This document shows, piece after piece, positions 45,750 to 58,078 of a stretch of DNA of 64,000 nucleotides. This DNA comes from Cladorrhinum sp. PSN259 (Eukaryota > Ascomycota > Sordariomycetes > Sordariales > Podosporaceae): contig MU867063.1 of the NCBI GenBank assembly GCA_033725935.1, positions 1,049,694-1,113,693 on the forward strand, read 5' to 3'. The position numbers were made by a program, and so were the translations under genes. Every line of letters starts with the position of its first letter. The first letter of the stretch is position 1. The notes beneath the pieces were generated by a model that had not been told where the DNA came from, made no database searches, and saw nothing but the letters and a program-made list of their open reading frames with translations.

Positions 45750-48700
45750 CTAATTGCTCAGTGGCCGTTTGCTAGGCAAAGACTTCCTCTGCCTAACAGG
45801 AGTCGTCAATGCCTCCCTCTGCACTTCAACAGCCATCCACCACCACTCCATCAACGCGGGCGCCGTCCCCTCAATCTGCACCTTCAGCAAGCCCAACTTC
45901 GCAGCCCATTCATAAATGAGATCAGCCTCAAACATCATAATAATCGGCTTTAGCGTCTTGACAAGTTCCTCGGCCCTCATCGAACCGCGGGACGCGAGCG
46001 TAATGAGCACCGCACTAAGGTACTTGAGCCATCTCTCCGCATCAACGCTCCCAAATACATCACACCAAGCCGGAATAGCTCCTCCAGGTCCCTCGATCGG
46101 TGGAGACGCCGCCTTGATACGATTCCTCACATCCATCAACTCCTCTCCGTTATCGTACTGATACGTCTCGGTAGGGACAATGTCGAGCCTGAAATGAAGA
46201 TATTTCTTCGGATACTTTCTCGTCTCGTAATTTCCAGGCTCGTGCCCCATGGGGACGCTGGGCTGGCCGGTGGTCTCGATACGGATACGGCCCGTGGCCT
46301 GCATGTTCAAGAGCGCCATGATCATTCCGTCGTTTGTCATGTACGTGACACGCATCTTCTTGCCCTCGCTGTTTCGAAGTCCATCGTCGAGATACTTTTT
46401 GAATTCTGCTGCGCGGACAAACTTCTCTTCTTGTGCCGATTTCTCAAGGGAGTCGAGCAGTCGAGTGTTGAACCGCCAAGTGCGGCCGTTTGACCACTTC
46501 GTGGATGATTTTGAGATGACACCCAGCCGTTGCAGCTGCTCGACGGCCTTCTCCATCAAGGCAGTAATCTCGTGCCCAGTCTTGCCCGGATAGAAGCTGT
46601 TGCGTTTCTCGATGACCATCTCAGTGGTATCAGGATCGGCCGGTGTCACGCAAAGTGCTCGAGTCCACGCCATTGCCACGATTATGTCAGTGGCCGGCTT
46701 TGGTTCGGGAATGCTCTCTACTGGCAGTGAAAGCGCCTCGGAAGTGGCGTCCTGGAAGCGGTTGAAGACGGACCGCTGGGGATGGTAGTAAGCCTCGCGC
46801 CATTCACGATCTCCGTGCTTAACTTGAGATAGTGTGTAATGGTCCTCCAATACTCTTCGCGATCCAGGAAGAGTCCTCTTCTCGTTACCATCGAGCTCAA
46901 TCGTCCACTTGATCAGACCTTTCCAGTCGTACGCGAGAACGTTGTTGAAATCAATGGGTGGAAGCTCATTGTTCTCGTATGCCTTAAGAAAGGCCTTACG
47001 AAACTTGGAGGTCAGGCTAACAATAGTAGTGAGCCGATCTTTCTTCAGGGTACACCAGTAGTGGCGCAATTGGGAGATCCTACAGACGGTGTTAGTGATG
47101 AAGAAGTGAGGAGATTTCATCTTGACAGGAATACTTACGTTTGGTCAGGCATGAGACGCAACATCAACCCCCAATCCACCACCCGATTTGTTCCACCAAG
47201 CAACGTGGTAACTACAATGAAGGTTGCCAGCCGCACGTTCTCGCTCGACCAATCTAGCTCCTCGTTCTCGTCGTTTACCACCCGCAGGAAATCCTCCGGC
47301 GACTTGGGGTAGGGTGTAAGTTCACGCGCCGTCTTGATGGGCTGTAACTTGAGCTTGGATGGTCGAAACTGAGGTTTCCGGGGCACGGAGGGTCCTGTCA
47401 GCCTGAAGTTTCGGCGCTTCTTTTCTCTCGAGCCTGGCCTCTCGCCATGTAAAGCACGGTAGTCATCGTTATCTTCTAATCTGTCGAAAGGAATGGTTTC
47501 GACATTGAATTGAGAATCGTCTGACCAAGATATCTCCATGGGCATGTTATTGCACTTTGACGGCGGCGGCGAGAAGTTGATGAATATACTCCCAGGTACA
47601 ATGGCGCCTGCTTGATAAAACGCATATCCAGCTGGTGACTGCTCCCATTTGGCGCATTGGTCAACCAAGGAGCTAAATCTGCCATAGTCTACATCAATCC
47701 AATCAAACTGTTTGGCTTTCCTAGTTTCGCTTGCTTTTGCCATCTCCTCCGCACTAGTGGGTAGAGGAGGCTGCTCCTGGTTTGCCTCAGAATCGGTCTG
47801 TTGTTCAGAAAGATGGGCATTTGATTCCAGTACCTGGACCGCTGGCGAAATTGAAGTCTCCCTGGCCTTGGAAAGATTATAGAAATGTGACCCGGGCTCG
47901 AAGAATGACGCGGGAAGACTGGCCAGCCCAGGGTTTCTGACTCTACCAAGCTCTGCTGGGATCTTTCTTATTGTCTTGCTTGATCGTTGTTGATAGATAA
48001 GTCTGCGCTGTCCTGAGTAGGCGGGCATGAGACTATAGGCCTTGAAAGCATCAAGAACAGATGGGTGATCCTCCGCAGCATCATCATATTGAGCCAAGCC
48101 CTGGGAGTGCTGTTGAGACGGCGACAGCAAGAGCTCGGGATCCACAGGAATATCATCCAGATCTTGGTCGCTGGGTTTCGATGGGGTCCAGGAGGTGCCC
48201 GTCTTTGATCTCTTCGACGGTGGACTACCCTCCAGGCCGCCCACAGCTGGTCGCTTGCGATCATTGCTCCCAAAGACGTCCTCATTAGGTACCTCTGAAG
48301 CGGCAGCGTTCTGGGTGTAGAATGGGGCGACGAATTCTTGAATTTCCGTGATCCGTCGCCTGCTACGAAACTTCTGTCCGTTTGCATTGGGTTTTGAATC
48401 TCTGTCGTCGTTGGAGGGCCGCTTGTCCATCTCTAGCAACGCGGCAAGTTCCGAATCACTCGGGGAGAATGCAGCCGGAATGAAAGGCATCGGGTGCATT
48501 TCGCGAATCTTTTGCAACATGATGGTGGGAACCAGACCGTGGGGGTCCACGCCGACTCGAACAAGCAGCTGACAGGTTGCCATTCTTCCTCTCTGTGGCT
48601 TGAGGACATGTGTATGAGTCTGGATCTCTTTCCTATTTTCCAAACTCCTGACGGCAGCTTGACAGTTTTTCCAAGTAGGCGGGTTCTCGTTTTTAAATAC

Positions 48701-51700
48701 TCTCACAAACACCCTCACCAGTGCATAGTAGAGCGCTCTGTCGGCTGGGAAGACACCACAGCAGTTGTCGAGCAAATGGTTGATAATATCAACAGCCTGC
48801 GCAGTCCGCCTCTTGGCATCTGATGGTTGGTTATCGTAGAAGCGTGGAATAAAAGGCCTGGTGATGCTGTGTGGATCCCACGCCTGATCGGGCTCATTCG
48901 GCTGTCTAGGCTCTGTCGTTGTTGGCTGAGTAGGCGATACAGGCGCGCGTGGTTGAGAGCCGTGACCCGGAAGCTCAGGGTATTGTGAAGGTCCAGTGTT
49001 TTGATCGAGCAGTTCACCATTGTTATGAGATTCCGGAGGTTGGCCGGCGGAGAAACTCGTGTGCATTTGCGCCGATCCATGGAATTTGTTGTCTTGCATC
49101 TTCGCTGGGGGACCATCCACATCCATCGACTCGGCATATAATGTGGCGGCACCTGGCTCGGCAGGGGGAACAGAGCGTCCGCACGAACGTTGCGGCAACG
49201 AACCACGGTCTTGCACCTTATCATTGATGGAGAACTGGAAAGTTGCGCTCGCACCAGAAAAGACGGACGGTACTAGCTGCTGTTTCCAGTTGAGAATAAT
49301 CGGTTTCGGTGGCTGTGGCGTCTTCGCAGCGAGCTTGTCAAGAATCGATTCCGACTTGGGGCCATGTGCTGGCACCTCGATAAGTGTGCCTGTCCCAACA
49401 CCCCTGAACCCAAGATTCTGAAGTTTGTTATCCTTCGAACCTGCTGGCTGCCATGAAGGGCGATCTCGAATACGTCGTTGAGCCGACGCCTTCCCGCCTG
49501 CTCTTCGGGTGATCTTCCTCTTTTTCCGAGTCCGCCCTGAGCCATCATCATCTGCTGCTTCGGAACCAGCTTGTGAGGGTGGGGGCGCAGGAGACATCCT
49601 ACGGCGCTTCCGGGATAGGTTAAGCACCGAAGAAGGATCAAATGATGGATTGCAAGGGACTTGGGCCTTAGTTTGGTGGTACTGCAAACCGCCCGGGTTC
49701 TGCCAACTGCCGCCACATATCTTGCACACATAGGGCTTTTCGCTAATAGAAGCCGCCCCTTTTTGTCCGCCCCCCCGAGCGCCTCCACGACCACCACGAC
49801 TCCCTCGGCCACGGCCACGGCCACGCCCCCGGCCACGACCTCTGCCACGTGTAGACACTGGGGGCTCTAAAGCTTCTTCAATTGATTCTTCGGCCGGCTT
49901 CCTCAGTGCCATGACCCCTTGCTGGATCAGCAGAGCCTTCTTCTGGTTCTCTGGCTCGTCATCCTTGTAGCGGAAGATGTAGGGACTGAGCTTTGAAGGA
50001 GGTTCTGTCTTCAAGACAAGACTTTTTCCATCCCCAATTGGGCTGTCTTCAATAGCTAGGCCGTTGATATCGTCTATAGGCAGTGTGATGATGACAGGAT
50101 TCCCCTTCCTCTCTTCGGACGGGGCGCTATAAAACGTGACAGTGCGTTCTGAGCGGCTAAGCTTTAGCTGCCCAGGGGTTAAATAGTACATGACGTCCAA
50201 GATAGTATCCTGAACTTGGTGTTCCTGTGCGACCTCGACATTGCCCGTTACGTTCACCGAACTGGAATCCTGGGTCTCTGTCGGCGATGCAACTTGGTTG
50301 GCACGTGTTTGTAGCTTACTTGACTTTATCACCAGGAGCAGCGACTTTGTCACTGTGTCGCCTTCCGAGTCCGTTAAATCAGGTGTTTGAATTCGAACTT
50401 CAAAGACCACCTCGGCAGGATACTCCACAATAGGTGAATTCGTGACAACTCCGTTGGTATCGCCTGGAACTCCTCTCGGGGTCGGAGAGTCCGCGGCCTC
50501 AACCATTGCGGTGGTGTTCGCTTCGGCAGGGGTGCTCTGGGACGCATTTCCATCTTGAAGAGCTTTGGCCTGTTGCGCAACGACATGCTGGAATTTTCGT
50601 TTGTGATATGGCAAGGATGTTCTTGCTAGCTTAGACATGGCAGAGATTGATGTATCTTCGCTATTAGCGAAAGCCTTCGGTCGAACGGTCCCAAATCCAT
50701 AGCGACTAGCACCAGGAGTTTGCACTGAGTTGGGTGCGACAGCAGTTGTATCTGGTGCGCTCCCTTCACCAGTCGCTGTGTACATATACGCTGATGTCTT
50801 GCCTGTGCGAACTTTGCGACACTCGACCTGGAACTTTTTCAGATGGGCTGGCTGTTTAGTTTCGGCCACTTTCTGCAAGTAGCTGGAGAGATACCGCCGA
50901 TGTTGGTAGCCGACTGTTGCAACGCTGACTTGAGGGTTTGAGGCACCTTCTGGGCCTGCGCTCTTGATGACCTCTAGGACAGTCTGCGCAAGGGGTTTCT
51001 CAGGAGTCCAGCCATTGAAGATGCGTCTTGGTTGAAGTGCGCCATTGGCTCCTATCCCTGGCTTTTCGTAGAGGGCTAATGCATTCGGCTTTGGCTCCCT
51101 ATGTCTACTTGGGTCTGAGTACTGAGAAGTCTTTTTGCCTGTGGCTAGGAACCTTTCCCACTCTTCGTCGCTGGCTTCCCGCTTGAAGCTGAGGCAATCT
51201 TTGAAGACTTTATGGGCCCCAGGAAAGGAAGCGGCCGTGTATTTCAGTACACCCATGTCGACAAATCGCTGACAGCTCTTTGCTAGCGTCTTCATCTGCC
51301 AAGGCATGCCTGAAACGCCCAACTTTGTTCTAAGATCCGAATATCTCATCACACCGAAGGCTTTGCAGATGCCAATAACTGTTCTGCCGAGCGCGTCCAT
51401 GTCGATGTTGTTCCCGGTCCAGCGGCCGTGCCAGGGGACTCTGTCGAGACTCTTACTCAGTGTAGCGGGCGAGAGGTCGAGTCCAACTGTTTCTGCCTCC
51501 ACAGTGGGAGGGGCAAAATCGATCAGCCAGAGCTTGCTGGTTTTCATCTTTTGAACAACAACGGTTCTCTTGACGATATATCCCTTTCTTGCAAGTGAAT
51601 CTGTACGCTTCGGAAGGGACCGCTTGTCTTGATCGACTAGGCGGCGCAGGTCGCTCTGAAGGATGCCCTCACCCTTAGCTGTCGCAATTCCTTGCAGGCA

Positions 51701-52600
51701 TGCCCATTCGAGCGCCGGCACTCGCTTGTAGTCAACACCATGACGAGTCAACGTTTGCCAGACCAGGTCTTGGTGAGGGTAGATGCGAGGCCGCCGAGTG
51801 AGTGTTTTTCTGGAGGTGGCCGATTTCTTCTTTGACTTTTGACCCTTTCCCTTTGGAGCAGAAGCGCCAGCGGTGGGTGCTAATAATTGGGGGTCAATCT
51901 CATCCTTCACTGGCCCCTTCGGGTTTGACTTGGGATTTGAGTTTGCGGTGGTCGCTTCCGCATCTGCGGGGCCGTCTTCTGGCAAGGCGAGGACTTCACT
52001 CAGTTCAAGGCGATTCCAACGCTTGTGACCGTTGATGAGAATCTGAGGGCGCGACCGCAGCCAGTCCCAAGCCCATCTAGCAGATGACATCTCTGCGTCA
52101 GTCAAGGTGCTTTCAAGTGTTGCTTCATCGATAGCATCGGCCTGGCCACCGGCTGCCGTCTCTTGATCTGTGCCATCTTGACCACCTATGCTCAGATGAT
52201 ATTTGCGAACAATCTTGAGCAGCTCGGTAATTGATGTTCCTGTGATAAAAAAAATTGGTCAGCCTTGTAAGTCGACTAGTTAGATCCAAGAGCGAGCTTC
52301 AAAAAGCGAAGTCCAATAGCAGAACGGCAAATCTGCACCACTCTGAAAATCAATTGTCCAAAGAGCGACTGTAAATTCTGACAAGGTGAGCAGGCGAAGA
52401 TAATCAGTTCTTTGGATGACGTCTGTCTCATCATATACGCAGTTCAAAAACACATTGAAAAAAAATGTGTCGATGATGCTCTCGAACAGGATGGATTTTC
52501 AAATTGCAGCAGCCAGCATTCGAAACATACCTTTTTCGCCAGAGTAAGCGATTTCCGGAATGAGGCCTTCCAAAAAGGCCTCAAGACCGACTCCTCTCAT
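45750..52600 (-). CDS. TFC3: TFIIIC B-block-binding subunit (tau138/Tfc3)
   Basis: The largest subunit of TFIIIC, which binds the B box of tRNA genes and recruits TFIIIB and RNA polymerase III. Exons are 52600-52531, 52239-47139 and 47079-45750 (introns 291 and 59 nt), giving 2166 residues. The first exon (MRGVGLEAFLEGLIPEIAYS) joins in phase to TSITELLKIV. Residues about 173-265 hold the B-block winged-helix domain (HQDLVWQTLTRHGV, ILQSDLRRLV). An Arg-Gly run near 820-845 precedes a CKIC...H...C zinc-finger-like motif near 860-885. Further winged-helix and C-terminal conserved regions follow, including LPPIDFNNVLAYDWKGLIKW. Size and B-block fit the family. The small first exon and long first intron are the least certain part. 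It lies in tandem with the CCDC137-like gene. Confidence 0.9.
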
Positions 52601-53164
52601 TTTGGTGATGGGTCTTTGATCATTCTTGAGTAGGAAAAATAAATTGGTTGGGGTGTCGAAATGGTGTTCGAATGTGCGACGTCTTGAATTTTCCGGGGTG
52701 AGGACTGTTGAGTGGGAAATGGTGATGGATTTGGCGGTTTCCTTTTGAAAGTGGGATGCAGGCAGTTTTTCTGGCGGAGTTTCAAGGTTTTGGAGGGGTA
52801 CGAAGAGTCAGTCAATGTGGAAGGTGGGGTGAGCGACGGACCTCTCTCTTCCTGCTATTCAAGTACCAGCTTGGTATTGTTGCCCGAAACTCAGAATAGC
52901 CAGCCTACCTCATTCCAAGGTTTCGGCTGTGCCTCCTTAGGTTTTAAGCTCTGGTCTATCCTGTACATTTCTCATGAAATTGTGAGTTTCCATCATGCAG
53001 TATTAGAGACCAATATTAAACTGTCACATATATCAGCCAAGGAGTCATCAGCGAGGTATTTCACACCAGACTTTGGGGCATCGGAAAGGATTACGTCAAT
53101 ATCAACTTGATGGCATATCAACAACGTCTGTGATTGAGTTTGTTTATTGAATCTGCTTGCCCAC
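52601..53164. other. Spacer between the CCDC137-like gene and the TFIIIC subunit gene
   Basis: 564 bp holding the TFIIIC promoter and the 3' UTR of the upstream minus-strand gene. No coding frame is supported. An ATG at 52623 precedes the chosen TFC3 start but is out of frame and closes after eight codons, so it would act as a tiny upstream ORF if transcribed. Confidence 0.6.
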
Positions 53165-54237
53165 TTATACACTATTTCCCGCTGCTGCCGCTGCTGCCCT
53201 TCTCTCGTTCATCAGCTTCCTATACGACGCCACCACATCCTCTCGTATCCCCTGTAACTCTTCTCTCTGCCGCAAACTACCGGCAGCTTTGGGAATATCT
53301 GCTACTTCCACCTTGGCACCGCGGACCAAAGAGTTCAACTTGGGAACTTTCAGTTCTGGAGGAGCCTGCGCAACGTCATTCAAGCCGACCTTTTTCTCTC
53401 CTCTCTTCTTCTTGATCTCCTCCCAGGGGTCGCCCTCCGGACCGCTTTGCTCTCCGATATATTTAGTCCTCTTCCCCTTCTTCTTCTTCTTGCTCTGAGC
53501 CTCCTGATCAAGCTTCCACGTTACGCCCATGGCCTCGTTCTCCATCTCGTTCTCTTCCTCCAGTTCCATCTCTTCTTCTCTCTTCTCCTTAAACTTCCTG
53601 TCCATTTCTCTCCACTCGGCATACATGTTGTGCATTTTACGCTCCCTTAGAGTGCGCTTGACCTTGATACCTAGGGGATCCTTGCCATCCTTGACCGCAG
53701 TTTTGGTAACCAATCCACTGATGGGCAGGGCAGCATCGACACGCTGGTTAAACTCCCACATCTTTTCGCCGGGTCGGATCTTGAGCTCCTCCGTCGCTGA
53801 TGCAGTGTTGTCCTTTGTGGTTGGCCCTCCGGTCGTTTTTCCTGCGGCTACGGCTGCGGCTTTCTTCTCAGCCTTTTGCTTTGCTTTTCCCTTCGGTGCG
53901 TCTCCATTGTCAAGGCCGTTTCTTGGCAGCCTTCCTTCCTTGAGAGCCATCATGCGCTTGAAGGCTCTCGGGGCGTCGTCTGATTTGCCCTCGGCGCGTT
54001 TTCTCTTCTGGTTTTTCTTTGGTGGATCATTGCTATTATTGCTGTCCTTTTGAGATGATGTGGCTGCATTTTTCTTGGATCGAGTGGTGGTCGGGAGTGG
54101 CTTTGCGATTTTGGTTGGAGGGAGCTCAAAGCTGCGAAGGGTTAGACGCTCGTTGTTCTTGGAGGTATTGTTTTGTAAAATAAGAATAACACTTACGCGT
54201 TCTCGTCCCTGTCGCGGCGAGTATGTTTGTGAGGCAT
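53165..54237 (-). CDS. CCDC137-like basic coiled-coil (probably nucleolar) protein
   Basis: Exon 1 is 54237-54197 (MPHKHTRRDRDENA), the intron is 54196-54132 (GTAAGT...CGCAG) and exon 2 is 54131-53165, giving 335 residues. The FELPPTKIAKPLP motif follows the splice. A PRAFKRMMALKEG block, a Lys/Ala-rich linker, a long charged coiled coil (LRERKMHNMYAEWREMDRKF through KREEEMELEEENEME), a Lys-rich run, an APPELKVPK motif and a C-terminal helix (REDVVASYRKLMNERR) are visible. The order of basic helix, PPEL motif and terminal 'SYRKLM' helix resembles human CCDC137 as I recall it. That suggests a nucleolar or ribosome-linked role, but this is inference without alignment. No enzyme motif. It is divergent from AIM6. 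Confidence 0.6.
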
Positions 54238-55293
54238 TGTGGCGGTAACTCGACGGGTATCTACGCTTTGTTTGGTGTCGAGTCTGCCGTTGCTGACTTG
54301 GTGATGTTTGCGGTGTCTGACGGAAAGATGCACCAGGATGCAATTAACAAAAAATTTCCCCACCGGCACCGATAAGATAACAAGCTTGCTGGGGTCCAGA
54401 GTGGATTGCGTTTAGCCCGTGGACACCTGCACTGTGCCCCCGCCCAGCCTAGACCAAGATCGCCAGGGACCAGATTCACAGCACTCGTAAAGTTTTACGG
54501 ATAACGCGACTGCATTCGAATATTTCTACCAGATTCATCTTTCGTGCCTTTGTGACCCCCCAGACATCCATTTCACACCATCTCTCTAACGGAGCCTGAG
54601 TACCCCCGGACAGTGAATAGCAAGCCCGTGTCCGCTCCGGAAGGATGAATACAGCTAAAAAGGTTGTAGAACAGCCGCTTCGTTACCGACCCTCCACTCC
54701 TACGGAACACATGCTGCAAGTTATTGGATTTTCGCACATGTCGCAATTATGCAGGTCCAATGATACAGGCACGGGGATCAGCCTAAGCTCTCGGTTGTCC
54801 AAAACGCCACAAAAGACATCAGCAAGCCCACGTTCCAGAACTACCAGCACTTACTGCTGCAGATGGGATGCGATCTGAGGGACGGCCAGGGGACCGGGTC
54901 TGTTTCCGTCTTCTTTTCTCATTTCAGCTACGTAACCTTTTCCGGTCGTTTGGGATGGCGCGTTTATAAAGCAGATATGAGGCCCGGCGCCCGCTCCGTC
55001 TTGCTGAATTTCCTCGATACCCTCCCTCCCTGTGGTTAATTGTCTCACTCTCCTCAGGCGTCAGAGCAACGTGCCACCTTTTCTTTTTATTAAAGATTTT
55101 TATGATTTACTCGTATGTGTCCTGTGTTATGATAAATACTATTCCGCAGCCACATCCCTATTTTTCGAACAGCCTGAGTTTTTAGGGAACCAAGTTTTGG
55201 ACAACAGCCACTGTCAAAGATTCTTGGCTTGTACCACCATAGAATTCCGTTCTGGGCAGTAATCGACAAGCACCTGCCAGTGGGAACCCGGCA
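54238..55293. other. Divergent promoter spacer, CCDC137-like gene / AIM6
   Basis: About 1.06 kb between divergent starts. No supported gene; small frames here are not domain-like. It should contain both promoters; no specific motif stands out. Confidence 0.6.
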
Positions 55294-56760
55294 ATGCGGA
55301 GTGAGCAGGTGGGTCTCTTGGGTGTGGGGATGGGAATGGGGAGTCGGATGCCGAGTCCGACAAGCCCGCCGACAGCGCCGCCCATCCAAACAACTGTTGG
55401 CTCCAATCACTACAACTATCCAAGTCCAACCAGCAGCACCGCCTACCCATTTTATGAGTTTGGTGACGAGGACGGCGAGAACGACGAGGACGAAAAGCCC
55501 TCGAGATTCGGATTTTTGTCAGCATTTCGATCAGCCATGTCGAAAACTTGGAGCTCAGAAAAGGAAAAGTCACGGGTGACGGTCGAGTACATCGCCCTTG
55601 ACAATGACGGTCAATCAGAAGAGGGGCGGAGAACGCCAAATCCAACGCAGTCGGGAGCCCAGAGGAAATGCTCATTGCGTGGCTACGGCACAATCATTGG
55701 GCTTTTATTACTGTAAGCAGTGCAATCTCACTTCTTTCCTTGTTGAGTTGAGCGGTTCTCTGACAATTCTCCCAGTGCACTCTCTCTGCTTTTGAACGTC
55801 AGCGACACTATCAGGCGGCGCTTCTTAGGTGGACGCGAGGGCAATCCAATTGAATACGACCCATTCGGCAACTGGGGCAAGCCAGGGACCGGGACAGAGG
55901 GTCTTGCATGGTATCCCACTGACTTCCTTCGCGATGTGCTTCCCATCCCTGTTCACTCTCACAACGACTACTGGCGCAAGGTTCCGCTCTTCTCGGCGCT
56001 CTACGCGGGATGCACCGGCGTGGAAGCAGACGTATGGCTGCGTGATGGCGACCTCTTGGTTGGACACGACACTGCATCCCTCCAAGTGAACCGCACATTC
56101 CAAAGCCTCTACATCAATCCGATTGTCGAGATCCTCAAGCGTCAGAACCCGTCCACGCCCTTTTATGACGGCAAGCTCAATGGCGTATTCGACACAGACC
56201 CGGAGCAGACGCTCGTCCTGCTTGTCGATCTCAAGACCGAGGGCGAATCAACTTGGCCGTGGGTCGTAGAGCAATTAGAGCCACTGCGGGAAAGGGACTG
56301 GTTATCCTACTACGCTGATGGAAAATTCCACAAGCGGCCCGTTACCGTGGTTGGGACCGGGAACACACCCTTCGACCAGGTTGCCTCGGCCAACTCTACT
56401 GCTCCGCACCGAAGGGATGCATTCTTTGATGCCCCTCTAGATAAACTGGAGGATTCGGTATACGACTGGACAAATTCTTATTACGCCAGTGTGTCATTCT
56501 GGCGAGCCATTGGAATGACGTTTTGGAAGGGCGAGCCCAATCCAGAGCAGCTAGACGTCATAAGGAGGCAGATTAAGGAGGCGCACAAGAGAGGACTGAA
56601 GTCGAGATATTGGGAGACCCCCGTGTGGCCGATTCACGTACGAAACAGAATCTGGCAGGTGCTTGTGGAGGAGGGGACTGATATGCTAAACGTGGATGAT
56701 TTGAAGGCGGCCCAGGGAGAGGATTGGACGAAGCCGCGAACATTCAAGTGGACGATTTGA
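55294..56760 (+). CDS. AIM6: AIM6-like PI-PLC-fold membrane protein
   Basis: Altered inheritance of mitochondria protein 6 family, a PLC-like phosphodiesterase fold whose substrate is not established. Exon 1 is 55294-55712, the intron is 55713-55775 (GTAAGC...TCCCAG) and exon 2 is 55776-56760, giving 467 residues. The splice rebuilds a single hydrophobic segment (TIIGLLLLALSLLL, about residues 132-146), so the protein is probably anchored by one transmembrane helix, with an acidic Ser/Pro-rich N-terminal tail and the fold on the other side. The motifs PVHSHNDYWRK, GCTGVEADVWL and LLVGHD are the conserved catalytic-like His/Glu/Asp sites of the PI-PLC TIM barrel. RYWETPVWP and DMLNVDDL near the end are typical of the family. 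The start ATG at 55294 is the first in frame. Family call strong. Confidence 0.92.
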
Positions 56761-57081
56761 AGTTTTGAGTAGCATAGATATGGGACAGCGAGCGCTGATG
56801 GATGTAAGTACTGCACCAAGCATTGGGTAGGGAGTTTGATCATGGCATTTTTTTTTATCGCTTTAGGATACTTACATAACAGCATGAGCAATTTTGAATT
56901 ATTCTTTTCAAAGGGAATATTCCCCGAGGTGTTTCGTTTACTTATGGAAAGCCGAGAGAGGACTCAGTTTTCATGACACACAAAAAGCTGATGAAGGCCG
57001 GAGATATTTCTTGTGCGATACAACTTTGGGGAAACATGTCCCCACTCCTCCGAGACTCCGGCTTATCTCCTGCGGGGTGAA

Positions 57082-57128
57082 TGAGGAGGAAGAGAGGAGG
57101 AGGGAGGAGGAGGAGGAGGAAGAGGAAC
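57082..57128. repeat. (GAG)n purine tract
   Basis: Imperfect GAG/GGA repeat on the plus strand in the cyanase upstream region. It would code for a poly-Glu stretch only in an unsupported frame. Confidence 0.85.
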
Positions 57129-57269
57129 AGCAGACAAGTTACCAGTTCATCCGCGCGGGGTTATTGTGTGAGTGTAAATAGCCATTGCGATGGAGCTACA
57201 GCTGCAGGATGAGTAAAGTGAATGACGTCCCTACCGATCGATTGGGGAAGTGCAGTGAGGGGACGAGTA

Positions 57270-57277
57270 TATAAAGC
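57270..57277 (+). promoter_or_regulatory. TATA box of cyanase
   Basis: TATATAAA lies about 144 bp upstream of the cyanase ATG on the coding strand, a plausible distance for a fungal TATA element. Not tested. Confidence 0.5.
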
Positions 57278-57420
57278 CTGCATGTGTTGCTGCTTGCAGG
57301 TTGTTGAACTCCCGGATAAGTTGTAAAGAATACAAAACTTGCAATCAAGATCAACTTACAATTAGATATTCTTTCCAAGGCTGCAAACAGTAACACTGAA
57401 AACCTTAAAAATTATTCACA

Positions 57421-58078
57421 ATGGCAACTCAACCACCACGCCTAGCCTCCTATGACGTTGGTTTTTTTTCCCCCCCTCCCTCGTTTCCTCTTCCATCCAA
57501 CCTTACTAACACACACCTCAAAAAAAAGGACTCAATACTCCCCAACCTCCCCTCCCACGCCAAATCCCTCTTCGACGCCAAGACGGCTCAGAACCTAACC
57601 TTTGAAGCAATCGCCAACCACCTAGGGAGGAGCGAAGTAGCCGTGGCGGCCTTGTTCTACGGCCAGGCCACCGCATCCCCCGAGGACGTCGACAAGCTCT
57701 CTTCGCTCTTGAGCATCCCGCGCGAGACCCTGGCCGCACAGCTCCTCAACGGGTTCCCCGACAGGGGGCGGGCGGGACCGATGCCCCCCGTCGAGCCGCT
57801 GATTTACAGGCTGTACGAGATCGTGCAGAACTACGGGTACGCGTTCAAGGCCGTGATGAACGAGAAGTTTGGGGACGGCATCATGAGTGCCATCTGCTTT
57901 AATAGCAAAGTCGAGAAGGAGGTTGACAGCGCGGGGGCCGAGTGGGTTGTGATTACCCTTAGGGGCAAGTGGTGAGTTACTAGCTGTCTTTGTTTTTGGT
58001 TGGGAGAATGGAGGAGGATATGTGACTAGACTGACTGACTGATAAAATGTTCTAAGGCTTCCTTTCACTCGCTTCTAG
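57421..58078 (+). CDS. cyn1: Cyanate hydratase (cyanase)
   Basis: Converts cyanate and bicarbonate to ammonia and CO2; cytosolic and decameric in known examples. Exons are 57421-57456, 57529-57971 and 58057-58078, 166 residues. The N-terminal helix-turn-helix-like domain (LTFEAIANHLGRSEVAVAAL) is followed by the catalytic domain. Arg106, Glu109 (YRLYEIVQ) and Ser132 (GDGIMSAI) match the E. coli catalytic triad Arg96/Glu99/Ser122 with identical spacing. Intron 1 (72 nt) has an unusual GTTGGT donor but a perfect TACTAAC branch site and a phase-0 acceptor after AAAAAAAG. It happens to be free of stop codons, so retention would insert 24 residues rather than break the frame. The terminal exon encodes only (W)LPFTRF and restores the canonical C-terminus. 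The enzyme call is certain. Confidence 0.96.

Larger units (their letters stand above)
56761..57420. other. Spacer between AIM6 and cyanase
   Basis: 660 bp with the AIM6 3' UTR and cyanase promoter. A purine-rich (GAG)n tract lies at about 57082-57128. GAGTATATAAAGCC near 57266-57279 is a good TATA box match about 145 bp before the cyanase ATG. No gene. Confidence 0.65.
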
